NCBI RefSeq assembly: GCF_050337105.1 | Contig: NZ_JAKJSQ010000006.1 | Location: 1 to 64,000, forward strand | Length of the DNA stretch: 64,000 bases | Origin: Aliivibrio_A kagoshimensis | GTDB taxonomy: Bacteria > Pseudomonadota > Gammaproteobacteria > Enterobacterales > Vibrionaceae | Direction of reading: 5' to 3' | Shown: positions 54,869-63,972 of the stretch, in pieces | How the letters are laid out: the number at the start of each line of letters is the position of its first letter | Numbering within the stretch: position 1 is the stretch's first letter | Translations under genes and position numbers: made by a program | Notes under the pieces: model-generated | The model's input: only the letters and a program-made list of their open reading frames with translations | Databases searched by the model: none | What the model was told of the DNA's origin: nothing

Positions 54869-55510
54869 ATGAAAGCATACCAACGTGAATTTATTGAATT
54901 TGCATTAGAGAAAGGCGTTTTAAAGTTTGGTGAGTTTACTTTGAAATCAGGCCGCATTAGCCCTTACTTTTTTAATGCGGGTCTGTTTAATACCGGGCGT
55001 GATCTTGCGCGTCTTGGTCGCTTTTATGCTGCCGCTCTTAATGATTCCGCGATTGATTTTGATGTGCTGTTTGGCCCAGCTTATAAAGGGATCCCGATTG
55101 CCACCACTACTGCTGTGGCACTCGCTGATCACCACGATTGCGATAAGCCATACTGCTTTAATCGTAAAGAGGCCAAAACTCACGGTGAAGGTGGCAGTTT
55201 AGTCGGTAGTCCTTTAGAAGGTCGTATCATGCTGGTAGATGATGTGATTACCGCAGGTACGGCAATTCGAGAGTCGATGGAGATCATTAAAGCGTGCGGT
55301 GCGGACCTTGCAGGTGTATTGGTGGCCATTGACCGTCAAGAGAAGGGCAAAGCAGAGCTCTCGGCGATTCAAGAAGTTGAGAGAGATTTTGCTTGTTCTG
55401 TCATCTCAATTGTTAGCTTAAGCGATGTAGTGACATACCTTGAAGAGCAGGGTGATCAGCAAAAACATCTAGAAGCGGTTAAGCAGTATCGTGCACAATA
55501 CGGTATTTAG
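54869..55510 (+). CDS. pyrE: Orotate phosphoribosyltransferase
   Basis: Makes orotidine monophosphate from orotate and PRPP in pyrimidine synthesis. It has PRPP loop MLVDDVITAGTAIRES near 120-135, FNRKEAKTHGEGG flexible catalytic loop and KSGRISPYFFNAG. The start at 54869 has GGAAGAG upstream and gives 213 residues, the usual length. Expression is probably set by the hairpin at 54794-54822. Confidence 0.97.
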   Translation: MKAYQREFIEFALEKGVLKFGEFTLKSGRISPYFFNAGLFNTGRDLARLGRFYAAALNDSAIDFDVLFGPAYKGIPIATTTAVALADHHDCDKPYCFNRKEAKTHGEGGSLVGSPLEGRIMLVDDVITAGTAIRESMEIIKACGADLAGVLVAIDRQEKGKAELSAIQEVERDFACSVISIVSLSDVVTYLEEQGDQQKHLEAVKQYRAQYGI

Positions 55511-55527
55511 TCGCTCAATAGCATAAT

Positions 55528-55560
55528 AAAAATGGCCTAACGTCTTGTTAGGCCATTTTT
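55528..55560. terminator. Bidirectional terminator between pyrE and lpxL
   Basis: A 14-bp perfect stem: AAAAATGGCCTAAC at 55528-55541 with GTTAGGCCATTTTT at 55547-55560, around GTCTT. T-runs occur on both strands. It serves the convergent pyrE and acyltransferase genes. Confidence 0.95.
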
Positions 55561-55566
55561 GTTTGT

Positions 55567-56505
55567 CTACTTATAACGTATTCCTGTTTTGACCTCTGGA
55601 TCTTCCATGGTTTTGAAGCGTTTATGTAGCCACATGTATTGATCAACGCCTCGCAGAATGAGTTTCTCCATGTGACTGTTCATATAGATGGCTGCAGCTT
55701 TGGAATCTTTGTGCGGAAAGTCATGATGAATATCCTCATCAATGGTAATTTCATACTGACCATTCGATTTTCTAACGTTAGACACGGTTACAATGGCGCA
55801 GCGGCTAGAGTCGACAAGTAGGCTGGTGCCCGCGGTGGTGCAAGCATCGGGAACCGCAAAAAAGGGCACAAACTCAGAGCGGTGACGGCCGTAGTCATGA
55901 TCTGGCAGATACCACAGCACGCCGCCTTTTTTCAGTAGTCGCAGCATGCCTCTAATATCAAGTCGATCTATGGTGGAGTGGCCACCTGCAGTACGACCTC
56001 TATACTGAAGGTACTCATAAGCGGGGTTGCTATGTGGACGGTATACTCCCACTCCTTTAGTGAGCAGACCCAGAGCACGACTGGTGAGTTCTAAGTTTAA
56101 GGAGTGCACTGAGGTAAGAAGCACTCCTTTCTCTTGCTGTTTGTATCTCTCCATCGCTTCTGGATTCACAAATGAGAAGTGTTTCTTGATGCGCCAGTCA
56201 GGCCAGAACCACGCCATGCCAGTTTCAAAAACGGCTAAACCAGAATTTTTGAAGTTCTCAATGACGGTCGTTTCGCGTTCAGATGCACTCATTTCTGGAA
56301 AGGCGAGCTCTAAGTTCCGTCTCGCCACATTGGCTCTACTTTTGGCGAACTTCATGGCAAAAATGCCTAAAGCACGACCTAAAAAGTACTGCAACTTATA
56401 AGGGAGTAGAGAGAGCAAAAAGAGTAATCCAAAGAAAAACCACACAATCCAATATTTAGGATGCAGCAGTTTTAGTGAAAACAGGGGCGGTTCAAATTTA
56501 CTCAT
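55567..56505 (-). CDS. lpxL: Lipid A late acyltransferase (LpxL/LpxM family)
   Basis: Adds a secondary acyl chain to Kdo-lipid A at the inner membrane. It has an N-terminal TM near 20-42 and the catalytic HX4E in SVHSLNLELTSRA. A second block (GVYRPHSNPAYEYL) and the YLPDHDYG region follow. 312 residues, family length. AGAGAGC precedes the ATG and slmA lies 29 bp upstream on the same strand. Sequence alone does not separate LpxL, LpxM and the Vibrio LpxN, so the symbol is by family. In Vibrio cholerae, as I recall, two such genes sit here; only one is present. Confidence 0.85.
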   Translation of the reverse strand: MSKFEPPLFSLKLLHPKYWIVWFFFGLLFLLSLLPYKLQYFLGRALGIFAMKFAKSRANVARRNLELAFPEMSASERETTVIENFKNSGLAVFETGMAWFWPDWRIKKHFSFVNPEAMERYKQQEKGVLLTSVHSLNLELTSRALGLLTKGVGVYRPHSNPAYEYLQYRGRTAGGHSTIDRLDIRGMLRLLKKGGVLWYLPDHDYGRHRSEFVPFFAVPDACTTAGTSLLVDSSRCAIVTVSNVRKSNGQYEITIDEDIHHDFPHKDSKAAAIYMNSHMEKLILRGVDQYMWLHKRFKTMEDPEVKTGIRYK

Positions 56506-56534
56506 GTAAGCTCTCTATCTTGAAGCATTTAGGG

Positions 56535-57128
56535 TTAACCCTCTATCTGTGCACTTAATAGTGACCAGTACTCATCAAAGTTTTCGGTTGGTTGATATTT
56601 AAAATCGGAACGGACGAAGCGCGAAAAACTGCCTTCAATCTGCCCTAACAGTTGTGCTGCAAGAATGCGCTCATCAATGGGAAACGTTTTACCCTCTCGG
56701 ATCTTTCTCTCGCGTAAAATTTGGCGAAATTGTGTCTCAATGCGCTCAAACAGTTGGTTGATTCGCTCTCTTAATCGCTCATTCTCAAACATCAGAGCGT
56801 GGCCAGTCATAATTCGAGTTAACCCCGGGTTACGCTCAGCAAAGGCTAACAATAGCTGTAATACTAACTGCATTCTTTTCAGTGTGTCTTTTTCATCATC
56901 AAGAATACGGTTAATACGAGAGAGCAGTGACTCTTCAATGAACTCAATCAAACCTTCAAACATACGCGCTTTGCTTGGGAAGTGCCGATAGAGTGCCGCT
57001 TCAGAAACCCCCACTTTTTTGGCTAACTTAGCCGTGGTGATACGAGAAGCACCTTCATTAGATTCTAGCATTTGAGCTAATGCTTGTAAGATCTCTTCTC
57101 TTCGGTTTGGTTTTCTAGAGCCGGACAT
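56535..57128 (-). CDS. slmA: Nucleoid occlusion factor SlmA
   Basis: TetR-family DNA-binding protein that blocks FtsZ assembly over the nucleoid. It has an N-terminal helix-turn-helix (RITTAKLAKKVGVSEAALYRHF) and a long helical C-terminal domain. The SlmA-typical segments GLIEFIEESLLSRINRIL and GQIEGSFSRFVRS are present. 197 residues. It is placed between lpxL and coaBC, as in other gammaproteobacteria (pyrE-slmA-coaBC). Confidence 0.96.
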   Translation of the reverse strand: MSGSRKPNRREEILQALAQMLESNEGASRITTAKLAKKVGVSEAALYRHFPSKARMFEGLIEFIEESLLSRINRILDDEKDTLKRMQLVLQLLLAFAERNPGLTRIMTGHALMFENERLRERINQLFERIETQFRQILRERKIREGKTFPIDERILAAQLLGQIEGSFSRFVRSDFKYQPTENFDEYWSLLSAQIEG

Positions 57129-57276
57129 TGATTGTCTCCCTTAAACAACAACAGCAGTTAAACAGCGGCTATTTTAACGAGTTACACAACGAGATGTAAG
57201 AGGTTGAGTGAGTAATTGATATATAACACGGTACTATTCTAAGGTAATGCAAAAAATAGTACCGGATTTGAGTATT

Positions 57277-58485
57277 CTATTGGGCGCTATATAGAGCAAT
57301 GATTTCACTGAGCAGTTGTTGACCCAATTGCGCTTTAGAGGTTAAAGGTAATGCTTTTTCACCCCCTTTCCAGTAAAGGTGTAATGCATTGGTATCGGCG
57401 TTAAAACCTTGCCCAGACTTAGAGACATCATTGGCGCAGATAAGATCCAAGTTTTTACGTTCAAGTTTGCCTTTAGCATATTGTTCAACATCTTGAGTCT
57501 CTGCAGCAAAACCAACGGTGAAGGGTCTCTGTGACTCAAGAGCTGCGACTGAGGCAACAATGTCTGGATTTTTAATCATGTCGATCTGCATGCTATCGCT
57601 GTCTGCCGTCTTTTTGAGTTTTTGATTGGCGATGGTGCTTGGTTTGAAATCTGCCACGGCGGCACAGGCAATAAAAATGTTGTGTGATGGTGCAAGGTTC
57701 ATCACCTCTTGATGCATCTGATCTGCACTCTCTATATCCACTCTAGAAAGGTTGTTTGGGGTATTGAGATCAACGGGACCGCTGACCAGCGTAACCGTCG
57801 CACCGAGCTTTACGGCGGCATCAGCGATTGAGAACCCCATTTTTCCTGAGCTGTGATTGCTGATGTAGCGAACTGGGTCGATAGCTTCTCTTGTTGGGCC
57901 TGCGGTGATCAAAATAGAGATTCCTGCTAAAGTTTTTGGTTGCAGAAAAGCTTCACAGTGGTGCACTAACTCCATCGGTTCGAGCATTCTTCCTGCGCCA
58001 ATATCACCACACGCTTGCTCTCCTGATGCTGGGCCCCAAATGGTAAATTCGCGGCGAGCTAAAGTGGCAAGGTTCTCTTGAGTGGCTTGGTTTTTATACA
58101 TCTGTTGGTTCATTGCTGGAGCAATGGCCACCGGAGACTCGGTGGCTAGCACAAGCGTTGAGAGCAGATCGTTACCCATACCGGCAGCAATACGCGCAAT
58201 GATGTCAGCGGTTGCCGGGGCGATGAGAATGAGATCGGCCCATTTCGCCAGTTCAATGTGGCCCATCGATGCTTCAGCAGCAGGGTCGAACAGGCTTTCA
58301 GAGATTGGGTGGCCAGAGACCGCTTGCATGGTTAATGGGGTGATGAACTCTTGGGCGGCCTGGGTCATCACAACGCGAACTTGAGCGCCTCTCTCTACCA
58401 GCCTTCTAGTGAGTTCAGCACATTTATAGGCAGCAATACCACCGCTGATACCTAAAAGGATTTTCTTTCCCATTAACATTTGCAT
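57277..58485 (-). CDS. coaBC: Bifunctional phosphopantothenoylcysteine decarboxylase/ligase CoaBC
   Basis: Two consecutive steps of coenzyme A synthesis. The N-terminal flavoprotein decarboxylase (1-190) has the catalytic histidine in MGHIELAKWADL, PAMNQQMY and the cysteine of GEQACGDIGAGRM. The C-terminal synthetase (195-402) has ITAGPTREAIDPVRYISNHSSGKMG and ANDV. 402 residues. ATG 58485, 58479 and 58473 are all open; AGGG stands nine bases before the first. The last step enzyme of the pathway, coaD, is at the right end of the window. Confidence 0.96.
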   Translation of the reverse strand: MQMLMGKKILLGISGGIAAYKCAELTRRLVERGAQVRVVMTQAAQEFITPLTMQAVSGHPISESLFDPAAEASMGHIELAKWADLILIAPATADIIARIAAGMGNDLLSTLVLATESPVAIAPAMNQQMYKNQATQENLATLARREFTIWGPASGEQACGDIGAGRMLEPMELVHHCEAFLQPKTLAGISILITAGPTREAIDPVRYISNHSSGKMGFSIADAAVKLGATVTLVSGPVDLNTPNNLSRVDIESADQMHQEVMNLAPSHNIFIACAAVADFKPSTIANQKLKKTADSDSMQIDMIKNPDIVASVAALESQRPFTVGFAAETQDVEQYAKGKLERKNLDLICANDVSKSGQGFNADTNALHLYWKGGEKALPLTSKAQLGQQLLSEIIALYSAQ

Positions 58486-58707
58486 AATCCGGTTCCCTAG
58501 TCGAAGAGAGTAGAAGATATCACAGAATAACCCGAAATAATGAGTAATTCATGTGGGGCTTTATATGTTAACTGACTCGAAAATAGAACAAAAAAATGAC
58601 AGCGATGCTCACCAAGATAATAAGTGACTCGAACTGTGATGCTAAACATTCCTCACTCATAACGATTACCGCTAGTGTAACGATAAATCCATTAACGTAG
58701 AGTCACG

Positions 58708-59400
58708 ATGGAAAAAGAGAGAGTTACTCAGATTAAATCGCTACCGATAGAGTCAAGGCCTAGAGAAAAACTGATCGCTCGGGGGCCGCAAGCGTTGAGT
58801 GATGCCGAGCTTCTGGCCATCTTCTTTCGAGTTGGTGTCAAGGGGATGAATGCCATCGAACTGGCTGAAAGTGTACTCACCACGTTTGGCTCTCTGCGCG
58901 GGCTATTTGCGGCGTCACAATCTCAATTTTGCTCTTACAAAGGATTGGGTGAAGCGAAATATGCCCAGCTGCAAGCGGTACTTGAGATGACGCAGCGCTA
59001 CTTAGCTGAAACGGTGAGTAGAGGGGACGCACTAAGTTGTCCGGATGATACCAAGCGCCTATTAACCTCTCTATTAAGGGATCGGGATAGAGAGGTGTTC
59101 TTAGTCTTATATCTAAATAACCAGAATCAGATGATCACTCACGAAGTACTTTTTGAGGGTACGATAGGGGCTGCATCGGTCTATCCACGAGAGGTGGTAA
59201 AAAAATCGTTAGAAAATAATGCAGCGGCCCTCATATTAGCGCATAATCACCCCTCAGGTTTGGCTGAGCCCAGTCAAGCTGATAGGCGTATTACACGAAG
59301 AATTACGGATGCTTTATCCCTTGTGGATATCCGAGTGTTAGACCACTTTGTCATCGGAGACGGAGAGGTAGTTTCTTTCGCTGAAAGAGGCTGGATCTGA
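58708..59400 (+). CDS. radC: RadC family JAMM-domain protein
   Basis: RadC/YicR protein of unclear role; older DNA repair claims are not secure. It has a helix-hairpin-helix-like N-terminus (LSDAELLAIFFRVGVKGMNAIELAE) and a C-terminal MPN/JAMM metalloprotease-like domain with the metal motif HNHPSGLAEPSQAD near 175-188. 230 residues. It is divergent from coaBC, a conserved arrangement with rpmBG downstream. Confidence 0.95.
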   Translation: MEKERVTQIKSLPIESRPREKLIARGPQALSDAELLAIFFRVGVKGMNAIELAESVLTTFGSLRGLFAASQSQFCSYKGLGEAKYAQLQAVLEMTQRYLAETVSRGDALSCPDDTKRLLTSLLRDRDREVFLVLYLNNQNQMITHEVLFEGTIGAASVYPREVVKKSLENNAAALILAHNHPSGLAEPSQADRRITRRITDALSLVDIRVLDHFVIGDGEVVSFAERGWI

Positions 59401-59449
59401 CGTTTGAATAAAAAAAGATCAAAAAAGCGCGAAAATAGTCGGATCGGGC

Positions 59450-59478
59450 TTGAGCAATTTCGTTCTAGTTAGTATAAT
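59450..59478 (+). promoter_or_regulatory. Strong sigma-70 promoter of rpmB-rpmG
   Basis: TTGAGC at 59450-59455 and a consensus TATAAT at 59473-59478 are separated by exactly 17 bases. The downstream GCGCGACC is a GC-rich discriminator of the kind found at ppGpp-repressed ribosomal promoters. The leader to rpmB is about 85 bases. Confidence 0.9.
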
Positions 59479-59569
59479 GCGCGACCTTTGATAGCCTTGA
59501 AATGGGATTCCATTGTGGTTTAGTGCCACCAAGGTGATATCATGCTGAAACGATTTGGAGAAGACAGAA

Positions 59570-59806
59570 ATGTCCCGAGTATGCCAAGTAACTGGTAAGC
59601 GTCCTGTAACGGGTAACAACCGTTCACACGCTAAAAATGCCACCAAGCGTCGTTTTCTGCCGAACCTACAAACTCATCGTTTCTGGGTAGAAAGCGAAAA
59701 ACGCTTCGTTAAACTTCGTCTAACCGCTAAAGGTATGCGTATTATTGATAAGAAAGGCATTGAAGCCGTTCTTGTTGACATCCGTACCCGTGGCGAGAAC
59801 GTTTAA
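59570..59806 (+). CDS. rpmB: Ribosomal protein L28 (bL28)
   Basis: 50S subunit protein. It starts MSRVCQVTGKRPVTGNNRSHA at 59570, where GGAGAAG is well placed; five more codons are open upstream but unlikely. 78 residues, with the typical NATKRRFLPNLQTHRFW segment. It is followed 13 bp later by rpmG. Confidence 0.97.
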   Translation: MSRVCQVTGKRPVTGNNRSHAKNATKRRFLPNLQTHRFWVESEKRFVKLRLTAKGMRIIDKKGIEAVLVDIRTRGENV

Positions 59807-59819
59807 GAGGATTTAGAGA

Positions 59820-59987
59820 ATGGCTAAAGGCATTCGTGAGAAGATTAAATTAGTATCATCAGCTGGTACTGGTCACTTCTACACTACTGATAAGAACAAA
59901 CGTAACATGCCAGGAAAAATGGAGATCAAAAAATATGATCCTGTTGTTCGTCAGCACGTTATGTACAAAGAAGCTAAAATCAAATAA
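59820..59987 (+). CDS. rpmG: Ribosomal protein L33 (bL33)
   Basis: 50S subunit protein of 55 residues, found by direct translation: it begins MAKGIREKIKLVSSAGTG, then FYTTDKNKRNMPGKMEIKKY, and ends KEAKIK. It lacks the zinc-binding cysteines, so it is the C-minus form. AGAGGATTTAGAGA upstream serves as ribosome site. Co-transcribed with rpmB; a strong terminator follows. Confidence 0.97.
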   Translation: MAKGIREKIKLVSSAGTGHFYTTDKNKRNMPGKMEIKKYDPVVRQHVMYKEAKIK

Positions 59988-60015
59988 TTATTTGAGTTAA
60001 GTTTATTTTGTATCG

Positions 60016-60043
60016 AAACCCAGCTTTGTTGCTGGGTTTTTTT
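60016..60043 (+). terminator. Rho-independent terminator after rpmG
   Basis: AAACCCAGC at 60016-60024 pairs perfectly with GCTGGGTTT at 60031-60039, followed by a run of T residues. It ends the rpmB-rpmG transcript. Confidence 0.95.
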
Positions 60044-60119
60044 TGTTTTGAAAAAAGAGGTGAGAGCCAAACATGTGATATCTTGAATGGATAACTCTTC
60101 TCATACAGTAAAGGAATTT

Positions 60120-60608
60120 ATGAAACTCTCGCGTCGTGGTTGGAATAATCTATTGATGCTGTTTGTCATTGCGTTTATTGCGGTGTTGCAGTTGCCTAAT
60201 ATCATTAGTAAACATCTGACGCCTCCTGAAACAAGCTCCCAATCAACAGCCTATCTGCTACCACTAAACAGTACAATTTATCGCATCAACTTCCCTCAGC
60301 TCTCAATCACGCAAAAAGAGGGGCATTGGTTTTCAAGTGATGACAACAGCCTTGAACAGCAAAAAATAGCAGAAGTGGTGCAACACTGGAGTGAACTTCA
60401 AGGCAGTATTGTTACCGATGAGATGAGAAAGAAGCTACCTCTGCCTCTGCCGTCAACGGTTGAGGTTTGGATCGAGGATCATGAAGAGCCGCAACGCATT
60501 ACTGTTTATCAGCTGCCAACCTTCTGGTTATTTAAAAATGGTCTCGCGGATCCGATAGCGGTAACGGTGGAGAGTGACTATCTATTTTTTAATTGGCCTA
60601 CACCGTAA
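60120..60608 (+). CDS. Small membrane-anchored hypothetical protein
   Basis: 162 residues from ATG 60120, which has AAGGAA five bases upstream; an ATG at 60087 is open but lacks a site. It has one N-terminal TM at about 11-30 (LLMLFVIAFIAVLQLP) followed by a soluble, probably periplasmic domain with several tryptophans and no known motif. A hypothetical gene also lies between rpmG and mutM in other Vibrio, so it is likely real. Possibly co-transcribed with mutM, 25 bp downstream. Confidence 0.78.
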   Translation: MKLSRRGWNNLLMLFVIAFIAVLQLPNIISKHLTPPETSSQSTAYLLPLNSTIYRINFPQLSITQKEGHWFSSDDNSLEQQKIAEVVQHWSELQGSIVTDEMRKKLPLPLPSTVEVWIEDHEEPQRITVYQLPTFWLFKNGLADPIAVTVESDYLFFNWPTP

Positions 60609-60633
60609 TACTGCATGAAGATAAGGAGATATT

Positions 60634-61449
60634 ATGCCTGAGTTACCAGAAGTTGAAGTGAGCCGTTTGGGTATCTCGCCATACCTCGTCGGTGAGACCA
60701 TCAGTGATATTACGGTTAGGCAGCCACAACTGCGCTGGTTGGTGCCTCAAGAGTTGCAACGTCTCGTAGGCTGCGTGATTACCAAAATCTCCCGTAGAGC
60801 CAAATATCTATTGATTGAGACAGAGAAGGGCACTGCCATTATTCATTTAGGCATGTCTGGTAGCTTGAGAATATTACATCAGCGAGAAACGGCGGGTAAA
60901 CATGATCACGTGGATCTTGAGGTGGCCAGTGGCGTGGTGCTGCGATATAACGATCCGAGGCGATTTGGTTCATGGTTATGGGCCGATATAGGCGCTGTAC
61001 ATAAAGTACTGTCAAAGTTAGGCCCAGAGCCATTAAGTGACGACTTTCACCTCGATTATTTGGTAGAAAAAGCGAAGAATAAAAAAACAGTAGCCAAGCA
61101 GTTTGTGATGAACAATGCGGTGGTGGTAGGCGTGGGGAATATTTATGCCAGCGAAGCGCTTTTTCTTTCGGGAATTCATCCCTTGCAGCCAATTGGTGAC
61201 TTATCAGAACATAAACTGGATACCTTATTAAAGCAGATTAAAAAGACATTAACCGCGGCCATTGAACAAGGTGGTACTACCTTAAAAGATTTTACACAAG
61301 CAGATGGAAAGCCCGGCTATTTTGCGCAAGAACTCTATGTGTATGGACGAACGGGAGAGCCTTGCTTACAGTGTCAAACAGCCATTGTAGAGATGAAGAT
61401 TGGCCAAAGAAACAGCTTTTACTGTGAGCAATGCCAAAAGTTAATCTAG
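60634..61449 (+). CDS. mutM: Formamidopyrimidine-DNA glycosylase
   Basis: Removes 8-oxoguanine and ring-opened purines from DNA, with AP-lyase activity. It has catalytic P2-E3 (MPELPEVEVSRLG), a lysine in SRRAKYLL, the NDPRRFG loop, helix-two-turn-helix GVGNIYASEALFLSGI and a C-terminal zinc finger with CLQC and CEQC. 271 residues. AAGGAG precedes the ATG. Confidence 0.97.
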   Translation: MPELPEVEVSRLGISPYLVGETISDITVRQPQLRWLVPQELQRLVGCVITKISRRAKYLLIETEKGTAIIHLGMSGSLRILHQRETAGKHDHVDLEVASGVVLRYNDPRRFGSWLWADIGAVHKVLSKLGPEPLSDDFHLDYLVEKAKNKKTVAKQFVMNNAVVVGVGNIYASEALFLSGIHPLQPIGDLSEHKLDTLLKQIKKTLTAAIEQGGTTLKDFTQADGKPGYFAQELYVYGRTGEPCLQCQTAIVEMKIGQRNSFYCEQCQKLI

Positions 61450-61520
61450 AGATCAATAGCGTTCGATGCTGATGTGGCATGCTATGAGCTGCAGTTTGTA
61501 AATTATAGGCATCAATATCC

Positions 61521-63497
61521 ATGTTTTTGAAAAATACCCGTCACTTGAATCACACTATTTGGGTTCAAATCCTCACCATTACCTTGATTCTGTTTTGTGC
61601 TCGAGTGATCTTCTTCTTGAATGTGGGACATTTGGATCTTTTTACCGAAAAAAGCAGTGATCTACAACGTGCCTTTTTTACCGGTTTTCGTTTCGATATT
61701 AAAGTGGCCGCTATTGCCTTTGCACCGCTATTTCTGCTTGGACTGTTTACCGCCTCTTTCTCTTCACTCTATTCGAAACTGCGTGCCATATTTCCTTGGT
61801 ATGGCTTAGTGATCTGCTTTTTAGTCACCGCCTTCTCGATTGGTAACTACTACTACTTTAAAACTTACGGTAACCATTTTGATCTGTTTGTGTATGGATT
61901 CTTTGATGATGATACCGAAGCGGTGATGAAAAATGCCTGGGCTGATTACCCCATTATTCGCTCGTTTCTAGCTTCCATCTTGGTCACAGCGGTTTATGTG
62001 GCCGTGATGAAAAGGGTGAATGTCAATCGTATTGAAGTTGATGACGTCAAACGTCATAAAGGGGTTATGACTGGCTTAGTGATTATTAGTGTACTTGGTA
62101 TTGCTTTTTTTGCCCGAGGATCGTTGGGAACCTTTCCACTGAAACGGTATCACGCCCATGTTTCAGAAGTGGATATTATCAATAAAATAACCCCCAATGC
62201 GTTATTAGCCCTTGAGTGGGCGAAAACCGACTACAAAAATCAGGGAAAATTTGATGTTGTGGATGCCTCTGCCTTAAAAGCGCAGATGCAAAAAGTACTC
62301 GGTAAACCCAATACTCAGTTTACCACCGAAAAAAATAGCTATTTAGCAGAGAATAAGCCCCATGTTGTGATGGCCTTGATGGAAGGTATGGGGGCTAATG
62401 TGCTGATCGAAGATGACTATCCTCGTAATGATGTTTTGGGAAGCTTACGCTCGGCATTTGACGATGATTATCTTTTTACTCGATTTTTAGCAGAAACTTC
62501 AGCCACCATAGATACCATTGTAAACATGGTAGCCAAAAGCAATGTGCCGACCATCGGGCACTCATCAGCACAAAAACAGGTGATTGAAGGCCGAGCCATG
62601 CTGCCATACAAACAGGCTGGTTATAAAACCATCTTTATTACGGCAGGCAATGGCATGTGGCGTAATGTGGCCAACTATCTGCCTATGCAAGGGTTTGACT
62701 TAGTGCTAGATGAAAACAGTATTAAGGATGCCTTTCCTGAGTCGGCACAATATGCAGCGGCTTGGGGCCTGCCCGATGAGTACGTGTTTAAGTTAGCCAA
62801 TAAACTATTAGATGAGGCGCAGCAGCCACTGTTTATCTACCTATTGACGGTCACCAATCACACCCCCTATAAAGCGCCAAACAGTTACTCTGTAAAACCG
62901 ATTAAAGCGAGTGAACAGCTGCTAACCAGGATGGGGGATGGTGAAGAGGAAGCGGAGGCGTTGCTGTCAACTTATCAATATGCGGCTGATTCTCTTGGTA
63001 ACTTTATCGCATCGATAAAAAATTCTGATTTAGGAAAACAAACTGTTATCGCTGCAACGGGTGATCATAGAATCCGTGGTTTTACACTTAAAGAGCCGGA
63101 TGATTTGGCGTTAAAGCATGCCGTTCCTTTTTACCTCTATCTACCGCAGCCGATCAAAGAGAGGGTTGAGTTACACTATGACCCTAAACGAGTCGGCTCA
63201 CACAAAGATATCTTCCCCACCCTGTATGCGTTTAGCTTATCTGAGGCGAATTACTCATCCCTTGGGGGAAGAAACATGTTAGCTGAGAGTGATACGTTCT
63301 CTTTTGGCTTTAACCCTGAGCTCACTCTGACAGAGCAAGGGGTGTTTAAAAATAAACAGCCCGAGAAGCTCTATCGCTGGAGTGATAAGACGATGTTAAC
63401 CACAGAGTTAACAGAGAGCGAAAACAACCAACCCAATGTGGGGAACGACTATCAACGATTGGCGACGCTCTATATTAACGATCAAGTTACTCGCTAA
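61521..63497 (+). CDS. LTA-synthase-like sulfatase-fold membrane protein
   Basis: Probable phosphoglycerol or phosphoethanolamine transferase acting on an envelope glycan or lipid. It has five N-terminal TM helices near 13-35, 57-80, 92-110, 146-164 and 183-201, then a large periplasmic alkaline-phosphatase-fold domain. Likely metal or active residues are E288 in ALMEGMG, a threonine in ETSATIDT (T326 or T329), H in VTNHTPY and D515-H516 in ATGDHRIRG. 658 residues. It resembles MdoB/LtaS-type enzymes. Placement before coaD, where Vibrio core lipopolysaccharide genes usually begin, fits a surface-modifying role. The substrate is unknown. It overlaps coaD by 11 bases tail to tail. Confidence 0.82.
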   Translation: MFLKNTRHLNHTIWVQILTITLILFCARVIFFLNVGHLDLFTEKSSDLQRAFFTGFRFDIKVAAIAFAPLFLLGLFTASFSSLYSKLRAIFPWYGLVICFLVTAFSIGNYYYFKTYGNHFDLFVYGFFDDDTEAVMKNAWADYPIIRSFLASILVTAVYVAVMKRVNVNRIEVDDVKRHKGVMTGLVIISVLGIAFFARGSLGTFPLKRYHAHVSEVDIINKITPNALLALEWAKTDYKNQGKFDVVDASALKAQMQKVLGKPNTQFTTEKNSYLAENKPHVVMALMEGMGANVLIEDDYPRNDVLGSLRSAFDDDYLFTRFLAETSATIDTIVNMVAKSNVPTIGHSSAQKQVIEGRAMLPYKQAGYKTIFITAGNGMWRNVANYLPMQGFDLVLDENSIKDAFPESAQYAAAWGLPDEYVFKLANKLLDEAQQPLFIYLLTVTNHTPYKAPNSYSVKPIKASEQLLTRMGDGEEEAEALLSTYQYAADSLGNFIASIKNSDLGKQTVIAATGDHRIRGFTLKEPDDLALKHAVPFYLYLPQPIKERVELHYDPKRVGSHKDIFPTLYAFSLSEANYSSLGGRNMLAESDTFSFGFNPELTLTEQGVFKNKQPEKLYRWSDKTMLTTELTESENNQPNVGNDYQRLATLYINDQVTR

Positions 63498-63972
63498 TTT
63501 TTTTAGTGGCGAGCTGCTGGGCAATAAAAGGAGGAACGAATTGTGATACGTCTCCACCGTGCAGCGCCACTTCACGAACAATGGTTGATGAGAGAAAGGC
63601 GAACTCTTCAGAAGGGGTAAGAAAAACACTCTCTAAATCTGGCATTAAGCGGCGATATAAGTTAGTTAGACCAAACTCATATTCGAAATCCATCGTTGTC
63701 CGTAACCCACGGATCAGTAGATTCGCCTGCTGCTGTTTTGCAAAGTCCACCAGTAGGCCTGAGAAGCCAACAACCGTGACATTATCAAGATGTGCCAGAA
63801 CCTGTTTTGCCATCTCCACCCGCTCATTAAGCATAAACATGGTTTTTTTGCTTGGGCTTGCGGCCACTGCGACGATAATCTGCTCAAACATTTTTGAAGA
63901 ACGTTCGATTAAATTGATGTGGCCATAGGTGATAGGATCAAAGGTTCCAGGGTAGATTACTCGTGTTGTCAT
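63487..63972 (-). CDS. coaD: Pantetheine-phosphate adenylyltransferase
   Basis: Fourth step of coenzyme A synthesis from pantothenate, making dephospho-CoA. Nucleotidyltransferase with GTFDPITYGHINLI (the T/HxGH motif) at 9-22, the RGLRTTMDFEYE substrate segment and the C-terminal FLSSTIVREVALHGGDV (ISST/SSTxVRE motif). 161 residues. It is convergent with and overlaps the sulfatase-fold gene. Confidence 0.97.
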   Translation of the reverse strand: MTTRVIYPGTFDPITYGHINLIERSSKMFEQIIVAVAASPSKKTMFMLNERVEMAKQVLAHLDNVTVVGFSGLLVDFAKQQQANLLIRGLRTTMDFEYEFGLTNLYRRLMPDLESVFLTPSEEFAFLSSTIVREVALHGGDVSQFVPPFIAQQLATKKISE

